From an uncultured Sutterella sp. (lineage in GTDB: Bacteria; Pseudomonadota; Gammaproteobacteria; Burkholderiales; Burkholderiaceae_F), in NCBI GenBank assembly GCA_905201055.1, contig CAJKMT010000028.1, forward strand, positions 1 through 19,593: a DNA stretch of 19,593 bases, in the 5' to 3' direction. Below the pieces are notes generated by a model. The model was not told the origin of the DNA. It worked only from the letters and a program-made list of their open reading frames with translations, and did no database searches. Shown one piece after another: positions 7,946-15,509 of the stretch (positions are counted from its first letter, which is position 1; every line of letters begins with the position of its first letter). The position numbers were made by a program, and so were the translations under genes.

Positions 7946-7992
7946 AATATCGAACTCTGATTTGGGAGATTTCTCCTGAAACAGAAAGATTC

Positions 7993-8077
7993 GCGGCCGT
8001 GGCGAAATTGGTAGACGCACCATCTTGAGGGGGTGGCGGAGCAATCCATATGAGTTCGACTCTCATCGGCCGCACCA
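7993..8077 (+). tRNA. tRNA-Leu (anticodon GAG)
   Basis: A complete 85-base class II tRNA. The acceptor stem GCGGCCG pairs with CGGCCGC. The D arm carries TTGGTAGA. The anticodon stem CCATC/GGTGG holds the loop TTGAGGG with anticodon GAG, reading CUC and CUU. The variable arm can pair GGA with TCC, as expected for leucine tRNA. The T arm ATGAG-TTCGACT-CTCAT is perfect. Discriminator A and an encoded CCA end it at 8077. It lies 47 bases after secG, with no promoter seen in the gap, so it is probably processed from the tpiA-secG transcript. Confidence 0.97.
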
Positions 8078-8084
8078 AAATTCC

Positions 8085-8118
8085 AACCCGAACTGATCAG
8101 ATTTCAGTTCGGGTTTTT
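8085..8118 (+). terminator. Intrinsic terminator after tRNA-Leu
   Basis: A 12-base-pair perfect stem (AACCCGAACTGA / TCAGTTCGGGTT) with a 7-base loop is followed by TTT. It starts 7 bases after the tRNA CCA end and closes the tpiA-secG-tRNA unit. Confidence 0.93.
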
Positions 8119-8220
8119 CGTTTTCCTGACTACCCTTCTTAAAAGATTTCCCTTAGCAAATTTTTGCTTTTTCTCGCTTCCTGTCTTAATTTGCAGCAAT
8201 AGGCTTTTAAGGAAAATCTC

Positions 8221-9066
8221 ATGCTTCAGTATGTCTTGGCAATGGTCATTTTCGGCACCATTGGACTTTTTGTTAAATTCATCGACCTGCCATCTTCTGC
8301 CATTGCCCTTTCCCGAGGCGCATTAGGCACGCTCTTTCTTTTGCTGATTCTGAAATTTTTTCATCGATCATTGGACTTTAGGGCCATTAAAGCCAATTTC
8401 AAACACCTGATCATTGCCGGCATCGCCTTAGGATTCAATTGGATTTTTCTTTTTGAAGCTTATCGGCTCACAAGCATTGCCACAGCAACACTTGCCTATT
8501 ACATGGCACCGGTCATTCTGATTGTGCTCTCCCCGTTCGTTCTTAAGGAAAAAGTCTCTGCGGTCAAATGGCTTTGTGTGATTTGCGCACTTTTCGGCAT
8601 GTCACTGATTGCAGGCGTCTGGAATCCATCAGGTGACATCGCAGTAAGCGGCATCGCAATGGGACTTTTAGCCGCCTGCTTTTACGCAACTATCGTCATA
8701 AACAATAAGTTTCTCTCAAATTTAAATCCTTACGACTCAGCCATTTTTCAACTGGCGACAGCCGCCGTGGTTTTGTGTCCCTACGTGTTCTTTAGCATTG
8801 ATTTTTCCGCGATATCGGTAAGCGCAGAAACTCTCATACTCACAGTTGTTGTCGGCATCGTGCATACCGGCGTTGCCTATTGGCTTTACTTTTCAGCGCT
8901 TCCCAAACTGCAGGCCTCACGGATTGCAATTTTTTCGTACATCGACCCGGCTGTGGCCATCCTGCTCTCGGTTTTTGTGCTGATGGAACCGATGACAACA
9001 GCCGGTCTGGTGGGGGCGGTCTTGATTTTGGGAGCCGCCGCCGGCTCCGAACTCATCAAAAGCTAG
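8221..9066 (+). CDS. EamA-family (drug/metabolite transporter superfamily) permease
   Basis: A 281-residue inner-membrane protein with about ten transmembrane helices arranged as two EamA repeats (roughly 1-133 and 145-279). Typical features are the first-repeat segments LSRGALGTLFLL and FEAYRLTSIATATLAYYMAP, and the second-repeat AYWLYFSALPKLQASRIAIF followed by YIDPAVAILLS. The family exports amino acids, metabolites or drugs; nothing here fixes the substrate. AAGGAA lies 6 bases before the ATG. It is a single gene after the tRNA terminator. Its TAG (9064-9066) overlaps the sbcC stop on the other strand, leaving no space for a terminator between the two. Confidence 0.93.
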   Translation: MLQYVLAMVIFGTIGLFVKFIDLPSSAIALSRGALGTLFLLLILKFFHRSLDFRAIKANFKHLIIAGIALGFNWIFLFEAYRLTSIATATLAYYMAPVILIVLSPFVLKEKVSAVKWLCVICALFGMSLIAGVWNPSGDIAVSGIAMGLLAACFYATIVINNKFLSNLNPYDSAIFQLATAAVVLCPYVFFSIDFSAISVSAETLILTVVVGIVHTGVAYWLYFSALPKLQASRIAIFSYIDPAVAILLSVFVLMEPMTTAGLVGAVLILGAAAGSELIKS

Positions 9067-12000
9067 TCCAATGCAGTTACACCGGGACCGGAAATCGTAC
9101 TTCGCCCCAAGCTCTTCGGAGTGACCGCAATTTGCGTACCGATTCGGTCTTTAAGCGCCTGAACGTGACTGATGACACCGATGAGCTTGCCCTGACGATG
9201 AAGACCGGCAAGGGTCTTGAGCGCATTGTCGAGCGCCTCTTCATCAAGCGTCCCGAACCCTTCATCTAAAAAGAGCGACTCCACCTGCACATTGCGGCTT
9301 GCCATCTTCGAAAGTCCCAGCGCCAACGCCAGACTCACGATGAAGCTTTCTCCACCCGAGAGGTTTTTCGTTGAACGGATGGCGCCCGCCTGGTAGTTAT
9401 CCTGAACCTGCAGCTGCAAACCATCATCTTCGCTGCGAAGCAAAAGGTAACGATCGCTCATCTTCATGAGTGCCTGGTTGGCATGCGCGATCATCGTTTC
9501 AAAAGTGATGCCCTGCGCATAATTTCTGAATTTCTTTCCGTCCGCCGAACCGATCAATTCCGAGAGCGCCGACCAATGATCAACAACGGTTTGCTGAGTC
9601 TCATACTCTTTTCTAAAGCCCTTCACCTTCTCACGAGCCAGGTCATCATTTTTCAGGTGAAGCTGCAGGTCCGAGAGCGTCTGCCGTAAAGTATTCTGGC
9701 GCGCCGTAATGTCCGTCAGTTGTTCCTGAAGCTCGTCAGCTGTTTTTTCAGTCAAGCGACGATTTAGTTCCCCTTCAAGCGCTTTCGAATTTTCATCCAT
9801 CTGCCCCACAAGGCGGCTCTTTCGGTCAGACAAAGCCTTCTCCTTATTTTGCAGAGCCTGAATTTGCTCACTTGGCAGCCGATTGTCCAAATATTCTTTC
9901 TCGCTCGTAAAACAACCTTCTTTTAATTTCTCTGCAAATAATTTTTCGGATTCCAAAACCTGAGTATTTAAATCCTGAATCTGGCTCTGGTATGTCTGAA
10001 TAGCAGAACACACCTCACGATAAGCTTCGCGTTTGGTTTGAGCCGCACTTTGTGCGTTATCAAAAACTTGCTTTGCAGTATCAATGTCATTTTGCTGACG
10101 AGCCGCCTCAATCACAGGATCCTTTTGTCCGAAAAGCGAAAATCTCTCCTGGCGATCTTCGCTGAGTGATTTTTGCAATTGGTCAAACTCAACCGATTTT
10201 TCATTCAAGACTTTTTCTTTTTCCGCTAGAAGCGCCTCGGTTTCCCGAATCTTGCTGCAAAGCTGCTGCAAAACCGTTGATTTTTGACCGTAAGAGGTCT
10301 CGGTTTCAGTCCATTGTGTCTTTCTCTGCCGCAGATTGCCTATTGCCTCTGACAGAGTCATCGGCTTTGAAATTCCGAAACCGGCCACACTCTCATAAAA
10401 GGCCTCGATTTCTGTATTTCTCTTTGCGTATTTTTCAGAAAGCTCCGTCTTCGCATTTCGGATCTGCTCATCAATGAGCTCAATCTCTTTTGAAATCGCA
10501 AGGCTCTTTGACTGCAAGTCCGCAATTAACAGTCTTTGAGCCGAGGCAGTTTCTTTTTGCTGATTAAGTGAATTTTGCGTTTCCTTGACTTGGCCAAGAA
10601 GGCCGGCAAGAGAGTCTATTTGCTTCTGAACCTCATCAACCAAGGGAACATTGCCCAACGCGTAAGGGTGATCATGCGCACCGCAAAGGGGACAAGGCTC
10701 GCCGTCCTTGAGCTCTTTTCGGTGATCTTCCAATTTTTGAATCAACTGCCGATAGTGGCGCTGCTCTTTGAGCGCATCCAAACGAGATGAGAGAGAAATT
10801 TCTGTCTCTCCCTTTAAGAGGCTAGCGAGTTCCTGCGTGATCGTTATGATCCGTTCATCCATCCGAGCGAGCTCATTTTGCTTTTGAGCAATGAATGCCC
10901 TTGCGTCATTGAGTTTCTTTTGTGCATCCTCTCGCCGCTTTTCTTCTTTTTCGAGCCGACTCTGAGATTTTCGGATATCAGTATCAAGCTCTACGATATG
11001 CCTGACCGTACTCTCAAAACCCGAAAAACTTTGAAGCAGCTCACGGTCATTAGCATGATCTTTTAAGAAAAGTTCCAGCGTCTGAAGTTCTGCCTCCAGT
11101 TTCTCCCTGTCCTGTTTTTTAGTGTCTAAATCTTTACGACTTTCACTTATCGTGTGATTGAGCGAGGCGATTGCTTTTTGAGATAAAGCTAAATCGGCTT
11201 CTTTTGTTTTAATACCCGCATCCATCAGACGCACTTTGGCGATTGTGGGAACCTCTGTCTTCTGCACTTCAACAGCTTTATCCCAAAGTGCTTTTTTGGC
11301 GGCAGTCAGATCCTCAGCCTCTTTTGAGGCCTTCAGAAGCGCGGGCTCCTGCCGCTTGGCTTCGAGAAGCTTTTCATTGACTTTTTGAAGTGTCTGACGA
11401 TAGGCCGAGAGATTCCCGTAAGCCGAATCGGCTTTGGCAGCGTCTGAAGCCCGATGCAATTGCCGAAGACTCGGCTCAAAGGCCAGGATGTCATTGTCGC
11501 ACTGGTCTAACGATTTCTGAAGATCTGCCTGACCATTTTTAAGCGCTGCAATATTTTGAAGCCAGGCAATACAATCGCGGGTTTGCTGATGGCTTTTGAG
11601 AAGTTCTGCCTCCTCACGGGCCAATGCATCGCGCGCTGCTTCTTTTTGTTCTCTTTCTGAGTCAGGCAGGATTTCAATGTCTCCCATCTTTGCCTGAAGC
11701 GCCTCAAGCTTTTTTCGTTCCTCATCCGATCGACGGTAAACCTTCGCAGAAATTTCCGCATAAATTTCCATGCCAGTGATTTTTTCCAGAATTGAGGCTC
11801 GTTCATCTGAGGTCGCTTTCAAAAACGCGGCAAAATCCCCCTGAGCCAGAAGCATCGAGCGAGTAAAGCGTTTAAAGTCCAGCCCCGTCAATTCACTGAT
11901 CTTATCGGCTATTCCTTTTTTAAGATTGACAATTTCATTGGTATCTAAGTTCACCAATTCCTGTTTGGCAGCCTGCAGGGCGCCGTCTGCTTTGTTTCTT

Positions 12001-12302
12001 GCGCGCCGCTGACTCCAATGGCTGCGAAACCGTCCTTTTGCCGTTGAAAACACAACCTCTGCAAAACAATCGCCCGTTTGCCGGGTCATGATTTCGTTGG
12101 TGGACTTCGAAATCGTGTTCAACCGAGGCGTTTGTCCATATAGAGCGAGACAAATCGCATCGAGCACCGTACTTTTGCCGGCTCCGGTCGGTCCCGTGAT
12201 CGCGAAAATGCCGTCCTGCACGTAGCGCTCATCGGTGAAATCAATGCGCCAGGTACCGGCGAGAGAATTCAGATTTTTAAAAGTCACTTTTTCAATACGC
12301 AT
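9063..12302 (-). CDS. sbcC: SbcC, ATPase subunit of the SbcCD nuclease (Rad50-like)
   Basis: With SbcD it forms the Mre11/Rad50-type complex that opens DNA hairpins and processes blocked double-strand ends. Measured from the chosen start it has 1079 residues, normal for SbcC. Motifs in order are Walker A GPTGAGKST (37-45), a long two-part coiled coil, a zinc hook CPLC (Cys537/Cys540) near its middle, ABC signature LSGGE (981-985), Walker B LFLDE with Asp1013/Glu1014 and D-loop GTLD, and the switch His in ISHVQ. I chose the ATG at 12302 (MRIEKVTFKNLNSL) because family homology starts there and GGAGAG lies upstream. An in-frame ATG at 12347 would add 15 residues and overlap sbcD. It follows sbcD after 16 bases in one operon. 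Confidence 0.96.
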   Translation of the reverse strand: MRIEKVTFKNLNSLAGTWRIDFTDERYVQDGIFAITGPTGAGKSTVLDAICLALYGQTPRLNTISKSTNEIMTRQTGDCFAEVVFSTAKGRFRSHWSQRRARNKADGALQAAKQELVNLDTNEIVNLKKGIADKISELTGLDFKRFTRSMLLAQGDFAAFLKATSDERASILEKITGMEIYAEISAKVYRRSDEERKKLEALQAKMGDIEILPDSEREQKEAARDALAREEAELLKSHQQTRDCIAWLQNIAALKNGQADLQKSLDQCDNDILAFEPSLRQLHRASDAAKADSAYGNLSAYRQTLQKVNEKLLEAKRQEPALLKASKEAEDLTAAKKALWDKAVEVQKTEVPTIAKVRLMDAGIKTKEADLALSQKAIASLNHTISESRKDLDTKKQDREKLEAELQTLELFLKDHANDRELLQSFSGFESTVRHIVELDTDIRKSQSRLEKEEKRREDAQKKLNDARAFIAQKQNELARMDERIITITQELASLLKGETEISLSSRLDALKEQRHYRQLIQKLEDHRKELKDGEPCPLCGAHDHPYALGNVPLVDEVQKQIDSLAGLLGQVKETQNSLNQQKETASAQRLLIADLQSKSLAISKEIELIDEQIRNAKTELSEKYAKRNTEIEAFYESVAGFGISKPMTLSEAIGNLRQRKTQWTETETSYGQKSTVLQQLCSKIRETEALLAEKEKVLNEKSVEFDQLQKSLSEDRQERFSLFGQKDPVIEAARQQNDIDTAKQVFDNAQSAAQTKREAYREVCSAIQTYQSQIQDLNTQVLESEKLFAEKLKEGCFTSEKEYLDNRLPSEQIQALQNKEKALSDRKSRLVGQMDENSKALEGELNRRLTEKTADELQEQLTDITARQNTLRQTLSDLQLHLKNDDLAREKVKGFRKEYETQQTVVDHWSALSELIGSADGKKFRNYAQGITFETMIAHANQALMKMSDRYLLLRSEDDGLQLQVQDNYQAGAIRSTKNLSGGESFIVSLALALGLSKMASRNVQVESLFLDEGFGTLDEEALDNALKTLAGLHRQGKLIGVISHVQALKDRIGTQIAVTPKSLGRSTISGPGVTALD

Positions 12303-12318
12303 CGTCTCTCTCCGCTCA

Positions 12319-13557
12319 CTATCGCTTTTGATTGTCTGACTGTTCAATACCGACCAGAATCTCGGAAAAGAGTTCCTTTAAAATCGGTCGCTGCTCGGAA
12401 GGCACTTCGTGATCGTTCATGCATTGCTCAAACACATCCTGCGGTTTTAAATCTTCCAGCTGAACTTCTTTTTCGTAGCGGTGCATGACGGCGTTGTAAA
12501 GCACGGCATTTTGAATTTTCAGCACTTCAATGCCGGTCCCCTCAACCAATTGATAGACCCTGTCTCTGAGGTTTCCAAGGGCATCCTCACCTTCATAGAT
12601 AACTTCAGTCCAGCCTTCAAAACAATCTGCGGCAAGAGACTTCAATTGCGACTCAATCGTCTGCCAATCCCCTCTGATGCGCTCAAAATGCCGAAAGGCC
12701 GGCACCGGGATTGTTGTCACGGAGAGTCCTTCTTCTGAAAAAGTCACCTCAAAAACAGACTTTGTCTGTTTGATCTCATCAAAATTCATCGCAAGCGGCG
12801 AGCCGCTGTAGCGAATACTGTCGCTGCCCGCCACCTTTTGAGCGATGTGCAGATGCCCCAAAGCAAAATAGTCAAAAGAAGGCAAAAGGTGCGCCGGCAC
12901 CTGACCGAGACTGCCCACATAAAGATCACGTTCTCCGCTTGAGCTGCCTTCGCGCTTATAAACTGAAGAACCTGCCATAAAGAGATGCCCCATCGCCACA
13001 ATAGGCAAATTTCTGCCCAAAGCTTCCCGCACTTTGAGCGCCTGCTCATAAACGCTTTGATAATGGGTGACGATTCCCTCCATGAGTTGTTTTTCTTTAT
13101 CGGCATAGGTTTGTCCGTCAACACTCACCCGCACATCGCGATCCCTTAAAAAAGGCACAGCCAGCACGATCACCTGAGGCTCTCCTGAGGCAGATTTGAG
13201 CACCAAAACCTCATCGGCCGGATCCGAGGTGATACTGCCCATCACGGTGACATTGAGTGTCTTAAGCAGCGGCTTGGGAGCGTCCAAAAAGGAGGGCGAA
13301 TCGTGATTGCCGCTTGTGACGACGACATGCCGGCAGACGGTTTTTGAAACATCGCTTAAGAATCGATAGTAGAGTTCCTGAGCCGTGTTGCTGGGCGTTG
13401 ATGTATCAAAAATGTCTCCTGCAACCAAAACGGCATCTATTGCTTCTTTTTCAATGATGCCGACGAGCCATTTCAGAAATTTTTCGCTCTCGTCATAGCG
13501 CTTTTTTCCGTAAAGCGTCGAACCGATATGCCAATCAGAGGTGTGGAGAATTTTCAT
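12319..13557 (-). CDS. sbcD: SbcD, nuclease subunit of the SbcCD complex (Mre11-like)
   Basis: A 412-residue Mn2+-dependent exo/endonuclease partner of SbcC. All metallophosphoesterase motifs are present: DWHIG (Asp8, His10), GDIFD (Asp48), GNHDSPSF (Asn84, His85), GHLF, and GHLHIA (His235, His237). The C-terminal 120 residues form the capping and SbcC-binding part. The ATG at 13557 is chosen because MKILHTSDWHIG is the family start and an AAGG lies 9 bases upstream. The frame stays open to 13659, but those 34 residues look like translated intergenic DNA. It is the first gene of sbcDC. A possible promoter on the minus strand is TTGAAG (13622-13617) with TAAAAT (13601-13596); the 15-base spacing is short, so this is weak. 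Confidence 0.96.
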   Translation of the reverse strand: MKILHTSDWHIGSTLYGKKRYDESEKFLKWLVGIIEKEAIDAVLVAGDIFDTSTPSNTAQELYYRFLSDVSKTVCRHVVVTSGNHDSPSFLDAPKPLLKTLNVTVMGSITSDPADEVLVLKSASGEPQVIVLAVPFLRDRDVRVSVDGQTYADKEKQLMEGIVTHYQSVYEQALKVREALGRNLPIVAMGHLFMAGSSVYKREGSSSGERDLYVGSLGQVPAHLLPSFDYFALGHLHIAQKVAGSDSIRYSGSPLAMNFDEIKQTKSVFEVTFSEEGLSVTTIPVPAFRHFERIRGDWQTIESQLKSLAADCFEGWTEVIYEGEDALGNLRDRVYQLVEGTGIEVLKIQNAVLYNAVMHRYEKEVQLEDLKPQDVFEQCMNDHEVPSEQRPILKELFSEILVGIEQSDNQKR

Positions 13558-13651
13558 CGGACAAAACCTTGAGCAAATCATCAATCTGACAAACGATTTT
13601 AATTTAACTCCTAGTGCTTCAATTGATGAGGCAGAGTACCAAGCGTTAAAA

Positions 13652-13686
13652 ATTTCCACATTTTTTGTGAACTACCCTGTGGATAA
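13652..13686. promoter_or_regulatory. DnaA-box pair in the sbcD / SPFH-gene divergent region
   Basis: TGTGGATAA (13678-13686) is a perfect DnaA box (TTATCCACA on the minus strand). ATTTCCACA (13652-13660), with seven of nine bases matching, faces it, so TCCACA and TGTGGA form an inverted repeat with a 17-base spacer. The 283-base gap (13558-13840) is otherwise AT-rich and without genes; it also holds GTGT/ACAC arms at 13747-13760. A single perfect 9-mer can occur by chance. Confidence 0.4.
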
Positions 13687-13775
13687 CTTTTGGAAAAGCT
13701 GTGCAGATATCGGTCAGTCTCTTGTTTAGAAAGAAAATTTTCGTCAGTGTCTAAAAACACCAAAGAAAATCTCCC

Positions 13776-13781
13776 TATACT
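13776..13781 (+). promoter_or_regulatory. Possible -10 element (TATACT) for the SPFH operon
   Basis: TATACT lies 60 bases before the ATG at 13841, and TACAAT overlaps its last base (13781-13786). No convincing -35 hexamer is correctly spaced, and I saw no sigma-54 GG/GC pair of the kind used by enterobacterial psp promoters. Confidence 0.3.
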
Positions 13782-13840
13782 ACAATGCAACGATATTGTT
13801 ATTCATGTTTTAGGACGGCGCAGAAAAAGCCGAATCATTT

Positions 13841-14857
13841 ATGGCAGCAATTGATTTTGTAAAGTGGGACACTTCCAATCCGAGGCTTTTGGTTTGGAAG
13901 TTTCCTTCCGACCAATTGGCCACCTGGACTCAGCTCATTGTCAATGACACTCAGGAGGCCTGGCTTGTTCACGAGGGTGTATACGAAGGTCCCTTTGAAA
14001 GCGGCAGGCATATACTTTCCACCGAAAACCTGCCTGTGATCAGTCAGGCACTGGGGCTGCCCTTCGGCGGCTCAAGCCCCTTTACAAGCGAAGTCTGGTT
14101 TGTGAGCAAAGCCGAAGTGATGGGCCTGAAATGGGGCACCATGCAGCCCATGCAGCTTCTTGATCCCGTCTACGGCGTGCTGCTGCCCGTTCGCGCTTTC
14201 AGTCAGTACGGCATCCGTGTCACAGACGGCCGAAAACTTCTTGCAAAACTCGTGGGCACCCTGCAGTCATTGACCGCGGATCAGTTGGATGATTATTTCC
14301 GAGGACTTATCACGGGCCGCGTCAAGTCCTTTATTTCGGAAATGATCATTGCCAAAAAAATCCCGATTTTTGAGCTCTCAGGTTACCTCGATGACATTTC
14401 TTTAAAACTGCCCGAAAAACTTAATGACGTCTTCAGTGACTACGGCATTGAACTCACGCGCTTTGACCTGATGTCAATTTCCGTGCCTGAAGATGACAGC
14501 TCGGTCATTGAACTCAAAAAAATTCTTAGCGAACAGGCCAAACTTAAGGTGCTCGGTCAGCGCTACCAGCAAGTCAGAAGCTTTGATGTTTTGGATAAGG
14601 CCGCGGGCAACGAAGGCACGGCAGGCGGCTTTATGGGCATGGGTATCGGCACTGCCTTAGGCGGTCAGATGACTTTCGGCTCCCCCACTTCAATGGGCGG
14701 CATTATCAATACGCAAAATTCGCCCGCTCAAGTACAGTCCTCAAACGACGCCTGGGCCGAGAAGATCCGCCTTCTTAAAGAATTGGGTGAACTTAAAAAC
14801 TCCGGGATTCTTACCGAAGAGGAATTTGCTGAACAAAAAAGGAAACTGTTGCAATGA
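13841..14857 (+). CDS. SPFH (band 7)-domain protein with C-terminal SHOCT domain, YdjI/virion-core-like
   Basis: A 338-residue protein without signal peptide or N-terminal membrane segment. Residues about 20-240 match the cytoplasmic SPFH branch typified by Bacillus YdjI and called 'virion core protein' in annotations (QEAWLVHEG, ESGRHILSTENLP, FGGSSPFTSEVWFV). A Gly/Met-rich stretch (about 255-290) links to a C-terminal SHOCT motif (305-338, with LLKELGELKNSGILTEEEF). SPFH proteins oligomerise on membranes as scaffolds, and SHOCT is a short helical module often found with membrane-associated proteins. It is the first gene of a three-gene unit: its TGA overlaps the next ATG (ATGA, 14854-14857). 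No clear ribosome site precedes the ATG. The SPFH call is firm; the role is inferred from family and neighbours. Confidence 0.88.
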   Translation: MAAIDFVKWDTSNPRLLVWKFPSDQLATWTQLIVNDTQEAWLVHEGVYEGPFESGRHILSTENLPVISQALGLPFGGSSPFTSEVWFVSKAEVMGLKWGTMQPMQLLDPVYGVLLPVRAFSQYGIRVTDGRKLLAKLVGTLQSLTADQLDDYFRGLITGRVKSFISEMIIAKKIPIFELSGYLDDISLKLPEKLNDVFSDYGIELTRFDLMSISVPEDDSSVIELKKILSEQAKLKVLGQRYQQVRSFDVLDKAAGNEGTAGGFMGMGIGTALGGQMTFGSPTSMGGIINTQNSPAQVQSSNDAWAEKIRLLKELGELKNSGILTEEEFAEQKRKLLQ

Positions 14858-15504
14858 ACGCCGCATCGAAATTTCGCCTCTTAGGGGCGCTCACTTTTGT
14901 CTTTGTTGTCGTCGCGTTCTATGTCTTTGTTCCGGAACGCTTCACCGAACCGGTATTTGCCGTCGCGGTGCTTCTTTTTGCTGCGAGTATCGGCATGCAG
15001 ATGTACTGGCGCGTGGGCAACGACCCTGCAACCGCAGCCATTGGTCTTGCACTCGTTTTGCGCCCCCTTTTGGTGGTGATCTCGCTCATTGCTGTCATCT
15101 GCGCCTATTTTGTCTGGAACAAAACGGCACTTGTCTTTGAACTTCTTTGGCTGCTGGGTCTGGTTGCCTATTGGGTACTGATTTCTACCACCAAGCAACA
15201 TATTCAAAGCGTACAAAATGAGCACAAAGTCTCTGCCTGGTACCGTGACACCGATGCCCGATTAAAAGAGCTTGAACTGGAATTCACCGGTGACAATCGC
15301 GATGCGTTCCTTAAGATCACGGAATCCTTCCGACTCAGTAACCGCCGCCGTTGTGATGAAAGCCAAGCGGTTGAAGCGGAAATCACCGAAGCCCTTTCAA
15401 CCTTAACGGGCAATGCGGACGCGGCGACTTTGGATAAGATCGCTAAACTCATTGCGCGACGCGATCTGCTTCTTCGTCAAATGCTCAACAAGAAAAGAGA
15501 CTGA
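14854..15504 (+). CDS. Four-TM membrane protein with helical cytoplasmic tail, function unknown
   Basis: I do not recognise a named family. The 216 residues hold four hydrophobic segments (about 7-26, 31-51, 62-85 and 91-111), then a charged, helix-rich C-terminal half (about 115-216), probably cytoplasmic, with heptad-like LKELELEF and DKIAKLIARRDLLLRQML. No catalytic motif is visible. The ATG at 14854 overlaps the SPFH stop by four bases and has AAGGAA 9 bases upstream, so it is translationally coupled to that gene. Five bases separate its stop from the next gene. Packed between an SPFH scaffold and a zinc-ribbon/TPR membrane protein, it is probably the integral-membrane partner of one complex. 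By position it could correspond to the membrane component of the Bacillus ydjGHI group, but I see no homology to prove that. Confidence 0.8.
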   Translation: MNAASKFRLLGALTFVFVVVAFYVFVPERFTEPVFAVAVLLFAASIGMQMYWRVGNDPATAAIGLALVLRPLLVVISLIAVICAYFVWNKTALVFELLWLLGLVAYWVLISTTKQHIQSVQNEHKVSAWYRDTDARLKELELEFTGDNRDAFLKITESFRLSNRRRCDESQAVEAEITEALSTLTGNADAATLDKIAKLIARRDLLLRQMLNKKRD

Positions 15505-15509
15505 TCATC

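Noticed and set aside
7965..7976. GGAGA/TCTCC hairpin between secG and tRNA-Leu as a terminator
   Set aside because: The stem is only four to five pairs and no T run follows; at most a processing or chance structure.
12303..12347. N-terminal extension of SbcC from an ATG at 12347
   Set aside because: It would overlap the end of sbcD; the conserved start and a good ribosome site are at 12302.
13558..13659. N-terminal extension of SbcD
   Set aside because: The extra 34 residues precede the conserved MKILHTSDWHIG start, have no family counterpart, and cover AT-rich promoter-like DNA.
13687..13840. Sigma-54 promoter of psp type before the SPFH gene
   Set aside because: No GG-N10-GC pair with suitable surrounding bases was found.
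13558..13840. LexA (SOS) box controlling sbcDC
   Set aside because: No CTGT-N8-ACAG was found in the divergent region.
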